A stretch of DNA of 64,000 bases from Chryseobacterium mulctrae. GTDB taxonomy: Bacteria; Bacteroidota; Bacteroidia; Flavobacteriales; Weeksellaceae. Position 1 is the stretch's first letter. Each line of letters starts with the position of its first letter. Below the pieces are notes generated by a model. That model saw nothing but the letters and a program-made list of their open reading frames with translations. It had not been told where the DNA came from and searched no databases. Where the stretch lies: positions 3,171,001 through 3,235,000 of the forward strand of contig NZ_VAJL01000001.1 in NCBI RefSeq assembly GCF_006175945.1, written 5' to 3'. Both the position numbers and the translations under genes were made by a program. Shown piece by piece: positions 27,052 through 36,402 of this stretch.

Positions 27052-27693
27052 ATGGAAAACCTCCACGATAAAAGAAAAATCTACGAAAAATCTCAACTTA
27101 TTGAAACTGAGATTAAAGAGAATCCTATTGAGCAATTCAGAGATTGGTTCTTAAATGCTTCTGAAAATCCTTCCGTTTCTGAGGCTAATGCAATGGCTGT
27201 TTCTACGTTGGAAGAAGATGGTTGTCCGCGCACGAGAATGGTTTTACTGAAAGAATATACTTACGAAGGTTTTATTTTTTATACCAACTACGACAGCAGA
27301 AAAGGAAAAGCTATCGAAAAAACACATAAAGCCTGTCTTCACTTCTTTTGGCCGGGTTTAGAAAGACAGATAATTATCAAAGCAAATCTTGAAAAAATTG
27401 CAACGAATTTAAGTGATGGTTATTTTCATTCAAGACCGAAAGGAAGTCAGCTCGGTGCAGCAGTTTCACCTCAAAGTCAGGAAATTCCCAACAGAATGTT
27501 TTTAGAAGAAAAATTAAAAGTCTTAGAGCAGGAATATGAAAATAAAGAAGTTCCCAGACCAGAAAACTGGGGCGGTTATATCGCAAAGCCTTACGAAATA
27601 GAATTTTGGCAGGGAAGACCCAATAGATTGCATGATAGAATTATCTATACATTAGAAGATCTTGATTGGAAGATTTCTAGATTGGCGCCTTAG
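27052..27693 (+). CDS. pdxH: Pyridoxamine 5'-phosphate oxidase
   Basis: A 213-aa FMN enzyme making pyridoxal 5'-phosphate from pyridoxine or pyridoxamine phosphate. Family landmarks: DWFLNASENPSVSEANAMAV, PRTRMVLLKEY, FYTNYDSRKGKAI for FMN phosphate, HFFWPGLERQI, SRPKGSQLGAAVSPQSQEI and the C-terminal EFWQGRPNRLHDRI with substrate-binding Arg and His. Normal length. Divergent from the YqgE gene. Confidence 0.96.
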   Translation: MENLHDKRKIYEKSQLIETEIKENPIEQFRDWFLNASENPSVSEANAMAVSTLEEDGCPRTRMVLLKEYTYEGFIFYTNYDSRKGKAIEKTHKACLHFFWPGLERQIIIKANLEKIATNLSDGYFHSRPKGSQLGAAVSPQSQEIPNRMFLEEKLKVLEQEYENKEVPRPENWGGYIAKPYEIEFWQGRPNRLHDRIIYTLEDLDWKISRLAP

Positions 27694-27724
27694 TTTTTAA
27701 AATAACAACTTTATTTAGCAATAA

Positions 27725-27757
27725 AAAAACCCCATCAGATGATGAGGTTTTCTTTTT
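27725..27757. terminator. Terminator between convergent pdxH and HU genes
   Basis: AAACCCCATC / GATGAGGTTT stem (one G-T pair) with flanking A and T runs on both sides. Confidence 0.8.
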
Positions 27758-27770
27758 TATAATCAGAAGA

Positions 27771-28079
27771 TTATTTTTTCTTTTTACCAGCAGGAACATT
27801 TGCTGTAGCAACAGCAGCAGATAAATCTGCACCAGCCTTAAATTTAGCAACTGTTTTTGCTTCGATGTTAATAGGTTTTTTAGTTGCAGGGTTAATACCT
27901 TGTCTTGCTGCTCTTTCAGATACTGAGAAAGTACCGAAACCTACCAAAGAAACTTTTCCTTCTTTTGTCTTTAGTGTAGTAGTTACATTAGAAATAAATG
28001 ATTCTAATGCAGCTTTTGCAGCAACTTTAGTGATACCTGCGTCTTTTGCGATTGCGTCGATTAATTCAGACTTGTTCAT
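27771..28079 (-). CDS. HU family DNA-binding protein
   Basis: A 102-aa nucleoid protein that bends DNA as a dimer. It begins MNKSELIDAIAKDAGITKVAA; the DNA-binding arm is GFGTFSVSERAARQGINPATKKPI, shown here in its two halves GFGTFSVSERAARQG and INPATKKPI. The C-terminal extension past the usual 90 residues (TANVPAGKKKK) is Ala/Lys-rich, as in several Bacteroidota HU proteins. A good promoter lies 36 bp upstream. Confidence 0.95.
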   Translation of the reverse strand: MNKSELIDAIAKDAGITKVAAKAALESFISNVTTTLKTKEGKVSLVGFGTFSVSERAARQGINPATKKPINIEAKTVAKFKAGADLSAAVATANVPAGKKKK

Positions 28080-28114
28080 AATTTTTAATATTAAAAGTTA
28101 GTTAGTTATAAAAG

Positions 28115-28145
28115 CAAATTTAAAACAATTTTCAAATTGTGCAAA
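28115..28145 (-). promoter_or_regulatory. Promoter of the HU gene
   Basis: On the minus strand TTTG (28145-28142), 19 bp spacer, TAAATTTG (28122-28115): the best full match to the Bacteroidota consensus in the window. Confidence 0.75.
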
Positions 28146-28466
28146 TTTTTTGTAAAAACTTATTGATTTTTTTTACAATTTCTTAAAATCAATCAAAATT
28201 TGACAATTTGGGTTTTTGCGAAAAATCTACGTTTCGAGGTACTAAAATCGTGCCAACTACTTATGTACATTGACTTTGCTATATTTATATTATTTATTTT
28301 TTAATTTATTAAATTCCTAATTTAATATCAAGTATTGATTTTTTTGCTGATATGATTGTTAAGTTTATAAAATAACTGTTGATATTTTAGTTGGAATAAA
28401 AATAATTGCCTCAATTTATGATAGTTGTAATTTTCATTTTAAAATGATTTTATTAAATATTATTAA
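28146..28466. other. Gene-free AT-rich stretch between HU and panD
   Basis: About 320 bp without a plausible ORF or hairpin. Very A+T-rich, with a run of short poly-T/poly-A tracts at its left side, a composition that may bind HU or bend. Nothing specific is recognised. Confidence 0.4.
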
Positions 28467-28474
28467 TAAATTTG
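28467..28474 (+). promoter_or_regulatory. -7 box of panD abutting the start codon
   Basis: TAAATTTG, 4 bp before the ATG at 28479; the PanD N-terminus is so conserved that the start is not in doubt. Confidence 0.6.
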
Positions 28475-28478
28475 CAAC

Positions 28479-28829
28479 ATGTTAATAGAAGTATTCAAAT
28501 CTAAAATTCACAGGGTAAGAGTTACGGCTTCAGACCTTAATTATATTGGAAGTATTACCATTGACGAAGATCTTATCGAAGCTGCAGGTTTGGTAGTGGG
28601 AGAAAGAGTTTATATCGTCAATGTCAACAACGGAGAACGTTTTGATACGTACGTAATCAAAGGAAAAAGAAAATCTGGCGAAGTATGTCTGAACGGTCCT
28701 GCTGCAAGAAAAGTACAACGTGATGACATCATCATCATTATTGCTTATGCACAGATGACACCAGAAGAAGCTCAGGAGTTTCAGCCGAAAATCGTTTTCC
28801 CGGACGAAAAAACCAATCTTCTTACCTAA
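28479..28829 (+). CDS. panD: Aspartate 1-decarboxylase (pyruvoyl-dependent)
   Basis: A 116-aa proenzyme that makes beta-alanine for pantothenate and CoA. The self-cleavage site Gly24-Ser25 is intact in NYIGSITID, giving the pyruvoyl group on the alpha chain. Lys9 and Arg residues of the active site ([11 protein letters not shown]) and the segment [19 protein letters not shown] are present. The next gene starts 3 bp after the stop, forming an operon. A promoter box ends 4 bp before the ATG, which suggests a leaderless transcript. Confidence 0.96.
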   Translation: MLIEVFKSKIHRVRVTASDLNYIGSITIDEDLIEAAGLVVGERVYIVNVNNGERFDTYVIKGKRKSGEVCLNGPAARKVQRDDIIIIIAYAQMTPEEAQEFQPKIVFPDEKTNLLT

Positions 28830-28832
28830 AAT

Positions 28833-29846
28833 ATGGAGAAAAAATCTAATAAAACTTTAAAATCTTTTTTAACCATAGTAATTTCGCTTGCTTTTGCAGG
28901 CTTTTTTTTGTGGTTAGCGTTGAGAGGATTAGACTTTAAAGTCATTCAGAAATCTTTAGCGAAAGCCAATTACCTTTGGGTTGCTTTTGCCGCTGTGTTT
29001 GCACTTTTAGCTTATTGGTTCAGAGCAATTCGATGGAATTTATTGTTGGAACCGATGGGACATAAAATCTCAAGCTCAAATGCGCTTTGGTCTCTGTCTT
29101 TTGGTTATTTGATGAATTTGACCATTCCGAGAAGTGGTGAAGTGGCAAGAGCAACTGCTTTATATGGTGTTGAAAAAGTTCCTGTTGATAAATCTTTTGG
29201 AACAATTATTCTGGAAAGAGTAGTCGATTTGATTTGTATGTTTGGATTTTTAGGATTGACCCTAATCTTTAAATATGAAGCAATACTGGCTTTTTATAAA
29301 AATTCAGGGATAAATGTTAATCCAAATAAAATACTTTTAGTTGTTGCAGGATTGGCTGTTGCAGGCGTTTTATTTTTTGTTTTTAAAAATAAATTTGTTA
29401 ACGTTCCTGTTCTGGGCAAAATTATTGGTTTTATTGATGGTATTATTCAAGGTCTTACCTCGATTTTCAAACTGAAAGAAAAAGGAAAGTTCATTATATA
29501 TACATTAGGAATCTGGATCTCTTATTACTTTGTAGCGTATTTGGTATGTTTTGCATTACCTGAAACTTCAGATTTTACTTTTGCTGACGGATTTTTCATC
29601 ATTGTTGTAGGAACTTTAGGAATGATAATTCCTGCAAGTGGCGGAATTGGAGCCTTTAATTTGGCAATGAAGTACGGTTTTATGGCATTATTCCTTGCGA
29701 TGGGCAAAAGTGCTGAGTTTGGTGGCGAAATGGGATTGACGTATTCATTTATCTCGCTTCCGTTACAGATTGTCGTTATGTTGGTGATGGGATTAATTTC
29801 TATTCCGATGTTGGCAAAAGCACGTAATAATATAATAGAAAAATAA
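28833..29846 (+). CDS. Flippase-like (UPF0104/LPG synthase TM region) membrane protein
   Basis: A 337-aa inner-membrane protein with about eight helices. It matches the lysylphosphatidylglycerol-synthase transmembrane-region/DUF2333-like flippase family: WFRAIRWNLLLEPMG, then SFGYLMNLTIPRSGEVARA, FGTIILERVVDLICM and the glycine-rich IIPASGGIGAFNLAM. No aminoacyl-transfer domain is attached, so it probably moves a lipid or glycolipid rather than making lysyl-lipid. Co-transcribed with panD (3 bp gap); a metabolic link is not apparent. Confidence 0.88.
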   Translation: MEKKSNKTLKSFLTIVISLAFAGFFLWLALRGLDFKVIQKSLAKANYLWVAFAAVFALLAYWFRAIRWNLLLEPMGHKISSSNALWSLSFGYLMNLTIPRSGEVARATALYGVEKVPVDKSFGTIILERVVDLICMFGFLGLTLIFKYEAILAFYKNSGINVNPNKILLVVAGLAVAGVLFFVFKNKFVNVPVLGKIIGFIDGIIQGLTSIFKLKEKGKFIIYTLGIWISYYFVAYLVCFALPETSDFTFADGFFIIVVGTLGMIIPASGGIGAFNLAMKYGFMALFLAMGKSAEFGGEMGLTYSFISLPLQIVVMLVMGLISIPMLAKARNNIIEK

Positions 29847-29868
29847 TCTTATTCATTTTAAAATATAG

Positions 29869-29903
29869 AAATCCTGTTTCAGTTGAAGCAGGATTTTTTT
29901 TTG
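29869..29903 (+). terminator. Terminator of the panD operon
   Basis: AAATCCTGTTTC / GAAGCAGGATTT stem with loop AGTT and a long T run. Confidence 0.9.
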
Positions 29904-30017
29904 CTTAATTTTTTTTTCAAATATTAAAAAAACTTTAAAACTGTATGACTTTTTATCATTAATTTGGTTAATTCAAAAATCAAATCTATCTTAAGGGAAA
30001 AATTATATTTATAGATT

Positions 30018-30593
30018 ATGGCAATTAATTTACAGAAAGGTCAAAAAATAGAATTAGGACTTACAAAAATGACAATCGGATTGGGATGGGATCCAAATGA
30101 AGGTACCGGTCATGCATTCGATTTAGATGCTTCAGCAATTATGATTGATTCAGACAGAAAGCTTGTTGGTGACGAGTATTTTGTTTTTTATAATAACTTA
30201 AATTCTCCAGACGGAGCTTTACAACATACAGGAGATGATCCCGATGGAAAAAGCAGCGATGGAGACGATGATGAAGCAATTGTTATTGATCTTGAAAAAG
30301 TAGATCCAAGAGTGGAAGAAATTCTGTTTGTGGTAACAATTGAAGACTTTGAAAGAAGAAAGCAAAACTTTGGAATGGTAAGAAATTCTTACATCAGAGT
30401 TGTGGATAATAACAATCATCAGGAAATTGCAAAATATGAGCTTGATGAAGATTTTTCTATTGAAACAGGTGTAGAATTCGGACGTCTTTACAAAAGAAAC
30501 GGAAGCTGGAAATTTGAAGCTTCAGGTATCGGTTACAGAGCAGATCTTGGTTTCTTTTTAGAGAAATATTATAAAGGTCAAATCATCAAATAA
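30018..30593 (+). CDS. TerD family calcium-binding stress protein
   Basis: A 191-aa TerD-domain protein, soluble and acidic. The fold starts INLQKGQKIELG and continues ITIG-like LGWDPNEG; calcium-ligand loops are FDLDASAIM, then NNLNSPDGALQHTGDD and the Asp-rich DGKSSDGDDDEAIVIDL. TerD proteins are known from tellurite resistance, phage inhibition and stress clusters. It is the first gene of a Ter-type locus reaching to 37911 that also holds VWA proteins, a PP2C phosphatase and a kinase. Confidence 0.93.
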   Translation: MAINLQKGQKIELGLTKMTIGLGWDPNEGTGHAFDLDASAIMIDSDRKLVGDEYFVFYNNLNSPDGALQHTGDDPDGKSSDGDDDEAIVIDLEKVDPRVEEILFVVTIEDFERRKQNFGMVRNSYIRVVDNNNHQEIAKYELDEDFSIETGVEFGRLYKRNGSWKFEASGIGYRADLGFFLEKYYKGQIIK

Positions 30594-30771
30594 AAAAACA
30601 TAATTAAATAGCGTAAATCCAAGACTTTTAATCTTTGCTGAGTAGAACGCTTTTGCGTCCTTAAAAACATTTAGTAGAGAAAAAATCTTTGCACCTTTTG
30701 CGTTAAAATAAATACTACAAAAAAAAAGAAACCAAAATAAAATTTAAAACAACACAAAAAAGATATTAAAA
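30594..30771. other. Gap between terD paralogues
   Basis: Contains AATCTTTGC.. and TTTGCACCTTTTGCGTT phrases at about 30637 and 30688-30710 that look like a decayed intergenic repeat. No ORF, terminator or clear promoter was seen, so the Ter genes may be read as one unit across it. Confidence 0.35.
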
Positions 30772-31437
30772 ATGGCAATTAATTTACAAAAAGGTCAAAC
30801 TATTGATTTAAGAAAAAACGACCGTGGAGAAAGTGTTTATGATCTGTCTAAGGTAACAATTGGTTTAGGATGGGATGTTCGTAAACAGGGAGGTTTTTTC
30901 GGAAAAATGTTCAGCAAAGAAGCGGAGTATGATTTAGATGCAGTTGCATTTCTTCTTGATGGAAACGGAAAAGTTGCCAATTTAGGAAGAACCGTTCAGA
31001 CCAATGACGGAAGGCAAATGGGACTTTATCAGGGAGACGTTATTTACTTCAACTCAATGCAACATCCAAGCGGACATATTTGGTTAACAGGAGATAACAG
31101 AACCGGAGCCGGAGATGGTGATGATGAACAAATTATTGTAAAATTAGAACAGCTTGATGAGCGTTATCAGAAAATTATTTTTGTGGTAACGATTTACATG
31201 GGTAGAAAGAATAACCAGCATTTCGGGATGATCGATAATGCATTTATCCGTGCGGTTGATGCAAGAGGAAAAGAAATTACAAAATACAGTCTTTCGGGCG
31301 ACGCAAGTATGAACGGAATGTGTTCTATGGTTTTTGCGGAAGCTTACAGACACAATGGTGACTGGAAATTCCGTGCTTTAGGAGAACCCAACCATACCGA
31401 TAGTTTTGTAGATATTCTTAAAAACTATTCTTACTAA
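30772..31437 (+). CDS. TerD/TerZ-like protein
   Basis: A 221-aa paralogue of the preceding gene, starting with the same 8 residues MAINLQKG. It carries an insert WDVRKQGGFFGKMFSKEAEY near residue 40 that is typical of the TerZ-like group, then YDLDAVAFLLDGNGKV, HPSGHIWLTGDNRTGAGDGDDE with calcium-binding acids, and FGMIDNAFIRAVD. Expected to bind Ca2+ and work with its neighbour in a Ter complex at the membrane. Confidence 0.92.
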   Translation: MAINLQKGQTIDLRKNDRGESVYDLSKVTIGLGWDVRKQGGFFGKMFSKEAEYDLDAVAFLLDGNGKVANLGRTVQTNDGRQMGLYQGDVIYFNSMQHPSGHIWLTGDNRTGAGDGDDEQIIVKLEQLDERYQKIIFVVTIYMGRKNNQHFGMIDNAFIRAVDARGKEITKYSLSGDASMNGMCSMVFAEAYRHNGDWKFRALGEPNHTDSFVDILKNYSY

Positions 31438-31558
31438 TTAATCAAAGTTTTTATAAAAAATATTCCATCAAAATTGATTTTCTTTAATATTTAAGAGAAC
31501 TTAATTTTGATGGATTTTAAAATTTTTAATTAAATCTTTCAAATAATACTGTCGCAAA

Positions 31559-32197
31559 ATGAACAGAAGATTATTAGCGTATTTTCTGCTGGATACTTCC
31601 GGCTCGATGAATGGTGAACCCATTCAGGCGCTGAACAATGGTTTCAACGGATTAATAAGTGCGCTTCGTTCAGATCCGCAAGCGATGGATACATTGTATT
31701 TAAGTGTCACAACTTTCGATCGTGAAGTAAAAAATATTATTCCGATGGTTGATCTGGCAAGTTTTCATCCGATGGAAATTACGTGTCCCGATAGTGGTCC
31801 TACTCATACAGGAGCTGCTTTGGAACTGGTTTCTGCACTGCTTCAGGTGGATTTAATAAAAGGTTCAACAGAAGTAAAAGGTGACTGGAAACCGCTTCTT
31901 TTTATTTTTACCGACGGAAAACCTTCAGATATTCAAAAATACAGACAGATGATTCCTATAATCAAAAATATGGATTTTGGGGTGATTGTAGGATGTGCTG
32001 CAGGTCCAAAAGCTGATGAAAGTTTCCTGAAAGAATTGACCGATAATGTCGTAAAACTCGATACAACCGATGCTGCAACCTTATCTTCATTTTTCAAATG
32101 GGTAAGTTCATCCATCACAATGGGTGGGAAATCTCAGGGAACAGGTGAAAGCATCAGTCTTCCGCCACCACCATCAGAATTAAATATTATTATTTAA
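31559..32197 (+). CDS. TerY-like VWA domain protein
   Basis: A 212-aa von Willebrand A domain protein. The metal-ion-dependent adhesion site is complete: DTSGSM at residues 12-17, a conserved Thr in GPTHTGAAL, and Asp in FTDGKPSD. The tail SLPPPPSELNIII is Pro-rich and could be a docking peptide. TerY proteins are scaffold/recognition subunits of Ter systems. A second TerY-like gene follows after about 180 bp. Confidence 0.9.
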   Translation: MNRRLLAYFLLDTSGSMNGEPIQALNNGFNGLISALRSDPQAMDTLYLSVTTFDREVKNIIPMVDLASFHPMEITCPDSGPTHTGAALELVSALLQVDLIKGSTEVKGDWKPLLFIFTDGKPSDIQKYRQMIPIIKNMDFGVIVGCAAGPKADESFLKELTDNVVKLDTTDAATLSSFFKWVSSSITMGGKSQGTGESISLPPPPSELNIII

Positions 32198-32378
32198 AAT
32201 CTGTCACTAAAAATTATAAAAAATCAAACCATTAAGATGATTTAAGAAGTTAAGTTTCATTAAGAAAAATCAAATAGCTTTTTTTAAAGCAAGTTGCTAA
32301 GAGCGAAGCTAAAACTTAATATTCTTAAATCCTTAATAGAACCTTAATGGTTAAATTTTAAATCTTCTAAAATTAAAA

Positions 32379-33425
32379 ATGATGAGAAGACTTCCCATTT
32401 ATTTTTTGGTAGATATTTCCGAATCGATGATTGGTGAACCGATTGATCAGGTTCAGGAAGGTATTTCAACCATTGTAAGAGAACTGAAAAAAGATCCGTA
32501 TTCATTAGAAACAGTCTGGATTTCTGTTGTTGGTTTTGCAGGTGAAGCAGAAGTGATTACGCCGTTGCAGGATATTATTTCTTTTTATCCGCCTAAAATC
32601 CCTGTAGGAAGTGGAACTTCTTTGGCAAAAGGTCTCTTTAAAGTAATGGATTGTATCGATAAAGATATTGTAAAAACCACTTACGATAGAAAAGGTGACT
32701 GGAAACCTCTTGTTTTTCTTTTTACAGACGGAGTTCCTACTGATGACGCTCAAATCGCTATCGAAAAATGGAATAAAAACTATCACGGAAAATCAAACAC
32801 GATTGCAATATCTATTGGTGATAATACCAATCATAAATTATTGGGCTCACTTTCAGATAACGTTTTATTATTTAATAACAATTCTGAAAATTCATACAAA
32901 GAATTTTTCAAATGGGTGACAGACTCTATTAAAACGACAAGCCAGAGTGTGACGGAAGCCAATAAAGAAGGAATTAATTTATCTAAAATCGATCACAGTA
33001 TTTTAGAAAAAGTTGATCCCGAAGCTCAACAAAGATTTCCCGATAATAATTTTGTAGTGCTGAACGGAAAATGTTCAGAGTCAAAAAAATCGTACTTAAT
33101 TAAATATAAAAAATCGTTTACCGATTCAGGTATTGCAGGAATGCAAACCCGATATTACCGACTGGAAGGAACGTACAGAATAGACGATGCTTCGTATTAC
33201 CGACTTTCTTCGGCGCAGAAAAGCAGTCAGAAAATTTCGGTGGAAGAACTTCACGGTGCTCCTTCTTGTCCGCATTGTGCTAATCCGATTGCTTTGGCAA
33301 CCTGTTCGTGTGGCGGAATTCATTGTTTAAAAGGCGAAGGTTACAATGAATGTCCATGGTGTGGAACCGGAGATTATTACGGATTCAGCAATGAAGGTTT
33401 TGACATCAACCGAACTTTAGGCTAA
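32379..33425 (+). CDS. TerY-like VWA protein with C-terminal zinc ribbon
   Basis: A 348-aa protein. Residues 1-205 form a VWA domain with DISES (12-16) in place of DxSGS and FTDGVPTDDA. After a linker, about 220-290 is a beta-rich region and the C-terminus (about 295-335) holds a zinc-binding TerY-C module: CPHC, CSC, HC and CPWCG. This is the TerY partner of the TerY-P triad (TerY, PP2C phosphatase, kinase) described for Ter stress systems by Anantharaman and co-workers. Its stop is directly followed by the phosphatase start codon. Confidence 0.9.
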   Translation: MMRRLPIYFLVDISESMIGEPIDQVQEGISTIVRELKKDPYSLETVWISVVGFAGEAEVITPLQDIISFYPPKIPVGSGTSLAKGLFKVMDCIDKDIVKTTYDRKGDWKPLVFLFTDGVPTDDAQIAIEKWNKNYHGKSNTIAISIGDNTNHKLLGSLSDNVLLFNNNSENSYKEFFKWVTDSIKTTSQSVTEANKEGINLSKIDHSILEKVDPEAQQRFPDNNFVVLNGKCSESKKSYLIKYKKSFTDSGIAGMQTRYYRLEGTYRIDDASYYRLSSAQKSSQKISVEELHGAPSCPHCANPIALATCSCGGIHCLKGEGYNECPWCGTGDYYGFSNEGFDINRTLG

Positions 33426-34784
33426 ATGGAAAATATAATCAGGCAGATTTTGAAAAATCATGATATTCATGATCGTAAAATATTGGATAAAGTAGTTTCA
33501 AAGCTGTTGACTCAAACGGAAATTCAGACTCATGTACAGCTGATTATTGAAGCTCAGAACAAAATTATGCAGGAAGCAATGATTTATAAAGAAAGAGAAG
33601 AATTTGCCGACGCATTTTTTCCGATTACCAATGCACATTCCAAGAAGAAATATGAATTTATTTTTCCGATGGAACAGTTTCCGAATATCAGAATTAAAGA
33701 CATTTCCGGTCTGGAATTGGCGGGTTTAAGCTTTGAAGAAAACAAGATTAAAGGAATACCTTTTGAAAGCGATACTTACGATTTAAAGATCGAATTTTTT
33801 CATATTCAAGACGAGCAAAACTCTGAATTTAAAAAAGCGCAGCTTTTCGTCAACGCAGATCCAAAAGATTTGTGGAAAAACATTCCTTCCGATAAAGAAG
33901 CGCCTTTTCACAAATCAGATGAAGCAAAGTTTAAAGGAAATTTTTCAGATAAAAAAATTGTGGTGTCTTCGCAAAGAGGTCGTTCTCATGCGCATGAAGG
34001 AAAATTCAGAGATGATGATTTTGCGGTAAATGATTTACCTAATTCCTGGAGTATTATTTCGGTTTCTGATGGAGCTGGTTCGGCACAATTAGCAAGATAT
34101 GGCTCTGAACTGGCATCGCAATCAATCAACGATTATTTTAAAAATACAGAAGTTTTAACCAAGCTAGATATTCATCTCAATGAAATTTTCAATTTAGAGA
34201 ATGAGAATTCTGAAGCGAAACAAAACATTATAAAAATTCTTTACGAAGGAGTTTCTGATACTTTTAAAACATTAAAAGATAAAGCAGAAGAACATTTTGT
34301 CATGCTAAAGGATTTACATTCTACTTTGATTTTTGCTTTGGTTAAAAAGTTTGATTATGGGTATATTATTTTAAGTTTTGGAGTAGGTGACTGTCCGATC
34401 AATCTGATTAATGAAGATTTTTCTGAGGTAAAATTGCTGAACACAATGGACGTCGGCGAATTTGGGGGCGGAACTCGTTTTATCACAATGAATGAAATTT
34501 TTGATGACACTATTTCTTCACGTTTCAAAATTACGCATGCTAAAGACTTTTCTAAATTGGTTTTAATGACGGATGGAATTTACGACCCGAAATTTATCAC
34601 CGAAAATAAACTGGAAGACATAGAAAGCTGGAAAGTTTTTTTTGAAGATTTAAATGGTAAAAATGATGATGAAGCGAAAGTAGATTTTCAAAACGATGAA
34701 AACATTGATGAACAATTGCTTTCCTGGATGGATTTCTGGAGCAAAGGAAATCATGATGATCGTACTTTGGCGGTGATTTATTAG
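33426..34784 (+). CDS. PP2C-type serine/threonine phosphatase of the TerY-P triad
   Basis: A 452-aa protein. The N-terminal 165 residues are helical/beta of unknown fold; the PP2C domain follows, with SSQRGRSHAHEGKFRDDDF, metal-binding Asp in VSVSDG-type ISVSDGAGSA (near 214), FGVGDCPI, LMTDGIYDP (near 382) and the final DDRTLAVIY. All metal-binding aspartates are present, so it should be active. Zero-gap junction with the upstream TerY gene implies translational coupling. It would reverse the kinase encoded two genes downstream. Confidence 0.9.
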   Translation: MENIIRQILKNHDIHDRKILDKVVSKLLTQTEIQTHVQLIIEAQNKIMQEAMIYKEREEFADAFFPITNAHSKKKYEFIFPMEQFPNIRIKDISGLELAGLSFEENKIKGIPFESDTYDLKIEFFHIQDEQNSEFKKAQLFVNADPKDLWKNIPSDKEAPFHKSDEAKFKGNFSDKKIVVSSQRGRSHAHEGKFRDDDFAVNDLPNSWSIISVSDGAGSAQLARYGSELASQSINDYFKNTEVLTKLDIHLNEIFNLENENSEAKQNIIKILYEGVSDTFKTLKDKAEEHFVMLKDLHSTLIFALVKKFDYGYIILSFGVGDCPINLINEDFSEVKLLNTMDVGEFGGGTRFITMNEIFDDTISSRFKITHAKDFSKLVLMTDGIYDPKFITENKLEDIESWKVFFEDLNGKNDDEAKVDFQNDENIDEQLLSWMDFWSKGNHDDRTLAVIY

Positions 34785-34835
34785 TCTCTTTAAATCTTTT
34801 TATTACTTTTTAACTAATTACTACAATTATTGTAA

Positions 34836-36389
34836 ATGAATAAAAATATTTGGAACTTATATAAGAATTCCGAAAAAGGAAAAGAAGCCATTGATTTATT
34901 TACATTCGATACTGGAAAAGATGATTTAGAAATAAAGACAAAAAATATTTTTCAAAAGCTTAATCAGTACTTAGGAGGAGTTGATAGTGAAGATTATTTT
35001 ATAGATAATTGTTTCTTAATAATTAATAGTATTGAATTTGATAATTTGCTTTTTACTGATAATAATGATACATCAGAATACTTCAAAAATCTTATTGATA
35101 ATCTTGAAATTTTTTATGTTGAAGAGAATGATGCAGGAAAATTTGTAAGAGTAGAAAATCAAAAACCTATTATTCTTCAAAAAGATTATAAATCCTTTTG
35201 TTCAGTATTACCAGAAATATCACTTATATTATATTTTTACAGTGAGTTATTTTTTGTTCCAATATTATTTAGTGAAGAGTTTGATGTTTTTATAAAAATT
35301 CTTGATGTATTAAATATTCAAATGCCCGAGTTGCCTATAAAATCAGATAAAAAAGGAAGGCTTTTATTGTATAATGAGTTAAATAATAATATTAAACAAT
35401 TTTCTAAAGAAAATGATTTGACAATTGAAGAAACCTGTGCTTGTATTTATGATTTTGCATTTTTGCTATTAGAAGCTAAACAAACTCAAAATGAATTACC
35501 AGAACCTACGAATATTTGGTTGACTGGTGGGAGTAAAGAGGATTATAAAATATTTCTAGAGAACCCAATTCAAGGAGAGAAATCTGTCTGGACTTGTAAT
35601 GAAAATACCAAGCGAGGTGATATTATTGTAATGTATGTACTTTCACCACATAGTTGTATACAATCAATTTGGAGAGCAGATATTGACGGAGTTTATACAC
35701 CTTTTAATTATTATAATAGCAGAACTAGAGCTACAAACGGTATACTCATTCCAAAGATAACTTTGGCTGAACTAAAAGCGGACTCATATTTTTCTTTATT
35801 ACCAATTACTCGTAAAAATTTTCAAGGAGTAAATGGTGTTCATTTTTCGCCACAAGATTATAAAGAACTACAAAGATTATTAATTGAGAAAGGATTTGAT
35901 ATTTCTATTCTTCCACAATTATATAAACCCGATGTAGAATTTGATGTTAACATAAGAAATGAAAAAGATGTAGAGGATAAGCTTTTAATACCATTATTGG
36001 AAAAGTTAGGATATTCTGAGAATGATTGGGTAAGACAACTATCACAAAAGGCTGGAAGAAAAGAAAAAGTAATTCCAGATTTTGTATTTTTCCCAAAAGG
36101 AGAAACGTATTTTCAAAATTCTCCATTGGTTATTGAAGCTAAATTTAATATGAGTTCCAATATTGAAAAAACTAAATCTTATAATCAAGCATTGTCATAT
36201 GCAAGAATTATGAAATCTTCTATTTTTGGTATTTGTGATAAAGACAGATTAATAATTTATAAAGAGAAGAACGGGCAGTTTGATAGGTTTACACCAATTT
36301 TTGAAAAGCATTGGTTGAACATTAATGAGGCAGAAGTATTTAGAATTCTTAAATTACTAATAGGGAGAGCAATAATAAATAAATTTTAA
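34836..36389 (+). CDS. EVE-like domain plus PD-(D/E)XK nuclease, putative restriction factor
   Basis: A 517-aa protein of no named family that I recognise. Residues about 1-220 are helical and unassigned. About 225-360 resemble an EVE/PUA-type domain (NIWLTGG, EKSVWTCNENTKRGDIIVMY, FQGVNGVHFSPQ), a fold that reads modified bases. About 378-480 fit a type I restriction HsdR-N-like PD-(D/E)XK nuclease: Glu in VEDKLLIPLLEKLGY, VIPDFVF (near 414) and LVIEAKF (near 434), then YNQALSYARIM. Together this suggests modification-dependent DNA cleavage. It sits 51 bp after the phosphatase and 13 bp before the kinase and is visibly richer in A+T than both, which suggests later acquisition. Confidence 0.65.
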   Translation: MNKNIWNLYKNSEKGKEAIDLFTFDTGKDDLEIKTKNIFQKLNQYLGGVDSEDYFIDNCFLIINSIEFDNLLFTDNNDTSEYFKNLIDNLEIFYVEENDAGKFVRVENQKPIILQKDYKSFCSVLPEISLILYFYSELFFVPILFSEEFDVFIKILDVLNIQMPELPIKSDKKGRLLLYNELNNNIKQFSKENDLTIEETCACIYDFAFLLLEAKQTQNELPEPTNIWLTGGSKEDYKIFLENPIQGEKSVWTCNENTKRGDIIVMYVLSPHSCIQSIWRADIDGVYTPFNYYNSRTRATNGILIPKITLAELKADSYFSLLPITRKNFQGVNGVHFSPQDYKELQRLLIEKGFDISILPQLYKPDVEFDVNIRNEKDVEDKLLIPLLEKLGYSENDWVRQLSQKAGRKEKVIPDFVFFPKGETYFQNSPLVIEAKFNMSSNIEKTKSYNQALSYARIMKSSIFGICDKDRLIIYKEKNGQFDRFTPIFEKHWLNINEAEVFRILKLLIGRAIINKF

Positions 36390-36402
36390 GTTACTGAATT
36401 TC

